The notes under the pieces were generated by a model. That model saw only the letters and a program-made list of their open reading frames with translations. It was not told the DNA's origin and searched no databases. Positions 59,276 to 64,000 of a stretch of 64,000 nt of DNA are shown here, in pieces (the first letter of the stretch is position 1; each line of letters opens with the position of its first letter). Origin of the DNA: CAZSSH01 sp964609825 (lineage in GTDB: Bacteria; Verrucomicrobiota; Lentisphaeria; Victivallales; Victivallaceae); NCBI GenBank assembly GCA_964609825.1, contig CAZSSH010000005.1, forward strand, positions 372,001 through 436,000, in the 5' to 3' direction. Position numbers and translations under genes: made by a program.

Positions 59276-61498
59276 TTATTTGGTCAACCCAAAGCGGCGA
59301 TTTACCGGCGCGGCCGATTGAAATTCTCCCTGTCTGCCGTATTGATAAGCAACGACCGAAACTTCAACGGGGTATTTGGCCCCGGCGGGAATGGGGGTAA
59401 AAATCAACTCGTCGCCCTTGAGATACGCCGGGCCGTACTCGACATAATATTCGACCGGCATCCCGGTATTGACCTTGGCATTGAGTTTGACCGACTTCGT
59501 GCCCGCCTTTTGGTCGGTGATGGCCGGGAAATCAATCTTTTGATAAATTCCCTTATCATTGCTGCGCGGGATATTCATCACCGACTGGAGGACGATCCGC
59601 TGGTACTGATCGTTGCCGGGATAGACCGCCAGCATGTAAATTTCGCCGGTGCGGCGGCTGGTGGTTAAGCCGAAGCGGTCAAAGCGCACCGCCATCGTTT
59701 CGCCGTCAATCGCCACTACCGGACCGCAGATCGGCACGATCCGGATATTTTGGACATCGTCGCCGTGCTCTATTTTTTCGCCGATTTTTTTGCCGCTCCA
59801 GCCGACGGCGCGCCCCTCGGTCACATTGTCGATAAAGGTACCTTTGAGTTTAAAACTGAGGCCGTCCGCCTCCGGAATGAATTTGGGATGAATTTGGGCA
59901 TGGTCTTTGCGGTCGGGCAAAACGTCACCCGCTTGGACGTAACCCAACAGCGCAAGTTTTTTGCCGTCATAGCGCTTTTGATATGCGGCCAAAATTTTCG
60001 CATTTTCTTCGTCAAACACCCAGTTTTTTTCTTCGCCGTAGCGGGTAACCTCACCGCGGTAATCCTTGGCCGGGGCGGGATTATGGCGGTAGGGCTGTCC
60101 GGGTTGCCAAAAGTCCATGTACCAGCCCGACTCGGGGAGCACCGGCGCGAGTTTGCCGTCATCGCGGTTGCGCGCCTGATCGGCCCGACTCAAAAAGTAG
60201 CCTAGGTAATCGATAATATCATCATTGATGTCAAAGTGGCCGCTCGCCGGGTCGGAGACCAAGCTGAATGTTAAACCGGGGACATTTTTATCCAGCACCA
60301 CATTGCGGCGGTTGGTTTTGCCGCCGGAGTATGCGCCGTCACGGACCAGAAACGGGATGCCTTTGAGGGTTTTAAGGGTGTCGGCGTCAAAAGGTGCGGC
60401 GCCTTTCCAGTCATGATTCCACTCGACTCCGGGAGTGCTGCCGTCATAAGATATTCCGGCCAGCGCCCGTTGGGGCTGCCATGCCGCCAATTCGTACGGA
60501 AACGAGGCCATCGCCGAGTGCCCGATCCCGATCAAGGGAGCCTTGGTCAGCTCGGGATAGCCGGAAGTTTCAGCAAGATCAACAAATAAATCACTCATTG
60601 ATTGCGCCTGCTTGGCGTCTTTAAAGTTAAAGCTTGAGCCAAACGGTGACGGACCGATCCAGACGGCGGCGTAATTGAGTTTTTGCAGATACTCGCGAAA
60701 TTTTGGGTGCTCCAAAATCGGGCGCTCAAGCATGTTGAATTGTCCGACCACGATGCCGCGCACTTTGGCCGTGTCGGGCGGGATGTACAAATAAGCCACC
60801 GGTGGCAGATTATTTTCGCCGGATATCACGCCGCGCATCGGGATCGCCCATTGCCAGACGGCAGTGTCAAGCATCAGTTCGTGCAACGGCGATTTGGCGT
60901 CTTTGGCCGCAGGAACCGGGGCATACGCGCCGGTGATCATGGAGCCTTTGAATTTGCTCTTTTCGTCCCAATAACGGCAAAACTGTTTGCCGTCAATCGA
61001 GTAAAACATAACGACCAATTTCTTTTTGCCGGGTGCCGGGTCGTCTTTGCCCTCGACGCCGAGGGTGGCAAAGTCAAGTGTGACTTCGCGGCCGGAGTTA
61101 ATGATATCGGCCATTTTAGCAGTCACATTGATGTATTTCCGCTGATCTCCGAGCCAGGCGCTGCCGAGCTTGAAGTTTTCCGACACGGGGGTATTGGCGG
61201 CGATACCGTCAAAGGAGCGGTCGTTGAGAACAACGGTTTTTTCCGTGCCGTCGTTGTCTTTAAAATGTACCGCCAGTTGCTTGGCCTTGCCTGGGAGCGG
61301 GTCCTGCCCGGAGAGTTTGATGCCGTCAAGCCAACCCAGATACAAGTCGTCATTGACCTTAGTCTGCAAAAAACCGGGAGTAATATCGACCCATTTGTCG
61401 CTTGCACCGTACTTGACGTCGAGGATTTGGAGGGCGGACAGCGCCGGAATCAGCGCCGCGGCCAACAAGGTGGTGATAACCGACTTTTTCATAACCAT
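59276..61498 (-). CDS. Secreted alpha/beta-hydrolase, carbohydrate-esterase candidate
   Basis: 740 residues; signal peptide (MVMKKSVITTLLAAALIPALSA; an internal ATG two codons on is also possible). The first ~170 residues are a beta-sandwich. GIGHSAMAS (about 325-333) is the GxSxG nucleophile elbow and DPASGHFDINDDI (about 411-423) could supply the catalytic His. The C-terminal ~250 residues form further beta domains. Such secreted modular hydrolases often remove acetyl or feruloyl groups from polysaccharides before glycosidases act. It directly follows the pseudopilin in the LacI-led operon. The substrate is unknown. Confidence 0.75.
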   Translation of the reverse strand: MVMKKSVITTLLAAALIPALSALQILDVKYGASDKWVDITPGFLQTKVNDDLYLGWLDGIKLSGQDPLPGKAKQLAVHFKDNDGTEKTVVLNDRSFDGIAANTPVSENFKLGSAWLGDQRKYINVTAKMADIINSGREVTLDFATLGVEGKDDPAPGKKKLVVMFYSIDGKQFCRYWDEKSKFKGSMITGAYAPVPAAKDAKSPLHELMLDTAVWQWAIPMRGVISGENNLPPVAYLYIPPDTAKVRGIVVGQFNMLERPILEHPKFREYLQKLNYAAVWIGPSPFGSSFNFKDAKQAQSMSDLFVDLAETSGYPELTKAPLIGIGHSAMASFPYELAAWQPQRALAGISYDGSTPGVEWNHDWKGAAPFDADTLKTLKGIPFLVRDGAYSGGKTNRRNVVLDKNVPGLTFSLVSDPASGHFDINDDIIDYLGYFLSRADQARNRDDGKLAPVLPESGWYMDFWQPGQPYRHNPAPAKDYRGEVTRYGEEKNWVFDEENAKILAAYQKRYDGKKLALLGYVQAGDVLPDRKDHAQIHPKFIPEADGLSFKLKGTFIDNVTEGRAVGWSGKKIGEKIEHGDDVQNIRIVPICGPVVAIDGETMAVRFDRFGLTTSRRTGEIYMLAVYPGNDQYQRIVLQSVMNIPRSNDKGIYQKIDFPAITDQKAGTKSVKLNAKVNTGMPVEYYVEYGPAYLKGDELIFTPIPAGAKYPVEVSVVAYQYGRQGEFQSAAPVNRRFGLTK

Positions 61499-61523
61499 GT
61501 TACCCGATGTTTGATTTCATCTA

Positions 61524-62360
61524 TTATTGAGCGTTGCCGACCCAGAGGCCCATGCCGGCGGCGGTGTTTTGCTGATAATTTTCGGCCGTCATTTTGCTCA
61601 CGGTGGCGCGGGGGAGCAGACTTTGGACGTTGCCGGCGACAAAGAGGTAATTCCAGCTGCCGCTGTGGGTTGGAGCCGAGTCGGAGTAGCTGCCGGAGGG
61701 CAAGCCCATCAGATTTTCGGCGATGACCGACTGTTGCGCCTGCGGACGCATGATATTGCCGTAACTGGTTTGCTCCATACGGATGTTAACCGGGTTGGGG
61801 CGGTCGGCGATAAAGATAAAGTGGCTTGAGTTTTTTACGCTGCCCGCTTTTTTACAGCTGCCCGCGGTGCCGTTGGCATTGGACGACCACAAGGCCAATG
61901 TCTTGGTCTTGGGGTTGGCCCCCTGCGAGGTGTTGTAGGCATAAGACCGGAGCGCGTAGCCGGTGGTGGTGTTGCTTTTGATCATCGGGTCGGAGGGGCA
62001 GACAAAACCTTTAAAACTGGTGGTGGAAACTACGCTCTTGTCACTGCGCACGCTGTGGGTCAGATAAGCGCCCAGCCCGGAGTCAAAAAAGGTGTTCCCG
62101 GCACCGCTGTACTTTAAATAAGGAATCACGTAATCATTGTTGTCGCTTGAGTACATTGCTCCGGCCAGTCCGATCTGCTTGAGATTGTTGCCGCAGCTGG
62201 CGGTGCGGCCCTTTTCGCGCGCTTTGTTTAACGCCGGAAGCAGCATCGAAGCCAAAATAGCGATGATGGCAATCACTACCAAGAGCTCGATAAGAGTAAA
62301 GTCTCGTGATCTTTGGGTGGCGAAGCACGTGGATTTGGAGATCATTATTTGCTTTTTCAT
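61524..62360 (-). CDS. Pseudopilin-like protein
   Basis: 278 residues from the ATG at 62360, under GGGAGGACGTCATC. A ~20-residue leader is followed by FTLIELLVVIAIIAILA; the residue before Phe is Asp rather than Gly. The body continues NKAREKGRTASCGNNLKQIG. It then has SSDNNDYVIPYL and a late SGSWNYLFVAGNVQSLLP region, where other members have the DG motif. It is the second gene after the LacI regulator and before the secreted esterase, the same order as at the 10.1 kb and 42.2 kb loci. Membrane-anchored; possible subunit of an envelope fibre or pseudopilus. Confidence 0.85.
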   Translation of the reverse strand: MKKQIMISKSTCFATQRSRDFTLIELLVVIAIIAILASMLLPALNKAREKGRTASCGNNLKQIGLAGAMYSSDNNDYVIPYLKYSGAGNTFFDSGLGAYLTHSVRSDKSVVSTTSFKGFVCPSDPMIKSNTTTGYALRSYAYNTSQGANPKTKTLALWSSNANGTAGSCKKAGSVKNSSHFIFIADRPNPVNIRMEQTSYGNIMRPQAQQSVIAENLMGLPSGSYSDSAPTHSGSWNYLFVAGNVQSLLPRATVSKMTAENYQQNTAAGMGLWVGNAQ

Positions 62361-62436
62361 GATGACGTCCTCCCTTTTTGGGGTGTGTTTGTTTATGGGT
62401 GCAAGCAATTAAAAATATCGGATGATTTCAGACTAT

Positions 62437-63471
62437 TTATGCAAACAACTTGTTGTTGCCGACAACGAGCTCTGGTTTGACAAAAATTTCACAACTGTAA
62501 GGCGTACCCTCGGCATTGATCCGGCGCAACAGATGTGAGACCGCCAGCTCGGCGACCTTACCCATTTTAATGTCGATGGAGGCCGGACGCGGCGAAAAAT
62601 AACGGAGCAATGCCTCCTCGGCGTTGCAACCGATGGCGTCAAGCCGGCCGGTGGGGTATCCGGCGGCGCGCAACTCATTGCACACGCCGAGCATGATATC
62701 GTCCGCGCAAAAAAAGGCGCCGGTAATGCCGTCGGAGTTTTTCTGGAACTCTCCGGCCAGTTTGCGAAAGGTAACCGTGCTCTCATCCTCGCGTTTACTA
62801 TCAAAGGAAGTTACTTGCATCCCGAGCTCGGCGGCACGCTGCGTAAAGCGGTGAATGCGCTCGCAAAACCCGGTATGCTCCAAATTGGAGTTAAACACCG
62901 CCACTTTGCGGTGACCGTGGGAGGACAGATACTCGGCGGCGATGACGCCGACGGCGCTGTTGTCGTAAAGGATGTGATCAAAGCGGTGATCCGGGTCATT
63001 GTGCTCTCGGAAACACCAGACCGCCGGGATGTTGGCCAGTTGTTTTTGCAAAAGCTGAAAAATCTCCGGCGACTCGGAGTGGCCAAAAATAATCACACCG
63101 TCACAGTTTTTGGCGTCGAGACAAGCGGGAATGCTCTGATCGGGGGTGAGGTGGGCCATTTGCAGCGTCAGCTGCTTCTCGATCAAAACCCGCTGGAGGT
63201 TGCCGATCAAAATCGGAAATGCCGGACGGCGGAGCATTTCCTCCGGCGACAGATCCGAGACCGATAAAAAGACGATGACACCGGTGCGGATTCCGGCGCG
63301 CCCCTCGGTTTTGGGACCGGGACGGCGGATGCTCGGCTGGTAGTTGACGCGGGAAATAATCTCGCGGATCCGCCCGGCCGCTTCCGGGGAAACTTTCTCC
63401 GGACGGTTTAAATAGCGCGAGACAGTACTGATACTGACATTGGCTGCTTTGGCGATTTCGACGATTGACAT
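62437..63471 (-). CDS. LacI-family transcription regulator
   Basis: 344 residues. The N-terminal MSIVEIAKAANVSISTVSRY is a canonical LacI helix-turn-helix, followed by the hinge region. The rest is a periplasmic-binding-like sensor (GVIIFGHSESPEIFQLLQKQ, HGHRKVAVFNSNLEHTGFCE, GAFFCADDIMLGVCNELRAA, PASIDIKMGKVAELAVSHLL). It is the first gene of the minus-strand locus that includes a pseudopilin, esterase, two toroid proteins, GH127-like enzyme and perhaps the transporter. It probably represses them until an arabinose-type sugar is present. A near-consensus promoter lies upstream. No ribosome binding site stronger than a weak GAA/GGAAG is seen. Confidence 0.9.
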   Translation of the reverse strand: MSIVEIAKAANVSISTVSRYLNRPEKVSPEAAGRIREIISRVNYQPSIRRPGPKTEGRAGIRTGVIVFLSVSDLSPEEMLRRPAFPILIGNLQRVLIEKQLTLQMAHLTPDQSIPACLDAKNCDGVIIFGHSESPEIFQLLQKQLANIPAVWCFREHNDPDHRFDHILYDNSAVGVIAAEYLSSHGHRKVAVFNSNLEHTGFCERIHRFTQRAAELGMQVTSFDSKREDESTVTFRKLAGEFQKNSDGITGAFFCADDIMLGVCNELRAAGYPTGRLDAIGCNAEEALLRYFSPRPASIDIKMGKVAELAVSHLLRRINAEGTPYSCEIFVKPELVVGNNKLFA

Positions 63472-63509
63472 TTTTCAAACTTCCCGAATTGGTTTTTATT
63501 ACTACTATA

Positions 63510-63538
63510 ATTATACCCTAAAACAAAGGCAAAGTCAA
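63510..63538 (-). promoter_or_regulatory. Near-consensus promoter of the LacI-led locus
   Basis: On the minus strand TTGACT (63538-63533), a 17-bp spacer and TATAAT (63515-63510), about 38 bases before the ATG at 63471. Confidence 0.75.
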
Positions 63539-63739
63539 GTTATTTTGTGAAAATTTATCAATTATTTTTCATGATAAGTCATTATTATTTTTCAGTAATC
63601 AGATTCATATTAGTATATTTTCGCACAATATTAGTTTTTTTTATGTCGGAATTATCTTTTTTGTTATCAATATAGTCATGAAAATTATTTTGATATTTAC
63701 CGTTAATTGTCACAGCCATGTCACGATGACAACAATGGT
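63539..63739. other. AT-rich intergenic region
   Basis: About 200 bases with no gene supported. Strongly AT-rich with A/T runs and a short TGTCAC direct repeat at about 63708-63725. It may hold operator or activator sites for the LacI-led locus, but no symmetric element was convincing. Confidence 0.35.
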
Positions 63740-63774
63740 GCGGCCGACCGGGTCTTGGTGCCGCGGTCGGCCGC
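63740..63774 (-). terminator. Hairpin terminator of the partial gene at the window end
   Basis: GCGGCCGACCG (63740-63750) and CGGTCGGCCGC (63764-63774) form a perfect 11-bp stem with a 13-base loop, about 20 bases after the minus-strand stop at 63795. The following minus-strand bases are only moderately T-rich. Confidence 0.65.
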
Positions 63775-63794
63775 ATCGACGATAAATGGCAGAA

Positions 63795-64000
63795 CTATTG
63801 TTTTTTGAGTACCGCCGTATCGCCGGGGGCGAGCTCCAGATTGCTGTTGCCCGCTATACTCGGGCCGTCGGGGAGTCGCCGCCAGTTGCCGGCGGGGACG
63901 ACAAAGGAGTAGCGCTTGTTGATCCGGCTCGCATTGACGGCAATCTCATAGTCGCCAAAGCTGCAATGATAAAACTCCGCTTTGCCGGTCATTGTACTGT
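63795..64000 (-). CDS. C-terminal fragment of a gene cut by the window edge
   Basis: About 67 residues, open to the edge. The end (EFYHCSFGDYEIAVNASRIN, RYSFVVPAGNWRRLPDG, GNSNLELAPGDTAVLKKQ) parallels the C-terminus of the secreted protein ending at 56951 (FYRLDYGPFVVAMNAS, then GNQILSVKPGSTLVLRQ). Only the last beta-sandwich strands are visible. It is therefore probably a member of the same carbohydrate-related group. The ATG within it is internal and not a start. Confidence 0.6.
   Translation of the reverse strand, partial: STMTGKAEFYHCSFGDYEIAVNASRINKRYSFVVPAGNWRRLPDGPSIAGNSNLELAPGDTAVLKKQ

Noticed and set aside
58223..59668. 481-codon plus-strand frame spanning two minus-strand genes
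   Set aside because: Crosses the junction of two recognisable secreted proteins and shows no domain.
1..64000. CRISPR arrays, tRNA, rRNA, insertion sequences or prophage genes
   Set aside because: No regularly spaced repeat array, cloverleaf, conserved rRNA stretch, transposase or phage gene was recognised by reading both strands; a dedicated search could still find a short tRNA.

Overview
The window reads as chromosome of a Lentisphaerota (Victivallis-like) bacterium. This is inferred from several features: three pseudopilin-like genes with the FTLIELLVVIAIIAILA start, each beside a transcription regulator and secreted carbohydrate-active enzymes; many lipoproteins and Sec signal peptides, which imply a diderm envelope; and a mix of mannosidase, GH2, GH127 and GH5/GH39-like genes under LacI, GntR, DeoR and AraC regulators. 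I saw no rRNA, tRNA, CRISPR array, transposase or phage gene. Coding DNA is moderately GC-rich, apart from one AT-rich block at about 35.96-37.97 kb.

Layout. 1-83: start of a minus-strand gene cut by the edge. 418-1284: membrane protein with an M50-like HELGH motif. 1287-12237 (minus): a GntR regulator fused to a solute-binding-like domain, then a pseudopilin, a giant GH2-like secreted protein, a LamG-like secreted protein, an Asp-box (sialidase-fold) protein and two further exported proteins, one lysozyme-like. 12478-20108: housekeeping envelope genes, including a minus-strand lipoprotein operon (LpoB-like, YcfL-like, surface-repeat protein, COG3014-like TPR lipoprotein, small lipoprotein), then YcxB-like, unknown and LRV-repeat lipoprotein genes. 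20109-20846: GC-rich non-coding stretch with hairpins and a tandem repeat.

20847-24725: an AraC regulator divergent from a mannose-6-phosphate isomerase-like gene and a GH5-like gene, with a 21-bp-phased direct repeat between them. 24730-33621: a DeoR repressor divergent from a seven-gene catabolic operon (PfkB kinase, fucose/arabinose isomerase-like, IolB-like isomerase, FGGY kinase, FAD-linked oxidase, Fe-S protein, class II aldolase), with a 33-bp palindrome between them. 33650-35956: an FAD oxidoreductase divergent from a PocR-AraC regulator. 35957-37974: AT-rich accessory block of small, partly broken genes separated by three imperfect repeats. 37975-50245: GH38 alpha-mannosidase, LacI regulator, pseudopilin, CBM-like protein, GH39-like/CBM9 enzyme, beta-helix protein and GH2 beta-mannosidase. 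50579-63471 (minus): LacI regulator, pseudopilin, secreted esterase-like protein, secreted toroid-like protein, cytoplasmic toroid protein, GH127-like enzyme and a GPH sugar transporter. 63795-64000: C-terminal end of another minus-strand gene.

How it fits together (inference): each locus looks like a self-contained glycan-use unit. Secreted enzymes open the polymer, a transporter imports fragments, and cytoplasmic glycosidases and a sugar-catabolic operon finish the job. Mannose-type glycans are suggested by GH38, beta-mannosidase, ManA-like and GH5-like genes, and arabinose-type glycans by GH127. The repeated regulator-pseudopilin-enzyme order is the strongest unexplained theme. Regulatory DNA is unusually legible: several promoters are close to the sigma-70 consensus with 17-bp spacers, and three intergenic operators show clear symmetry.
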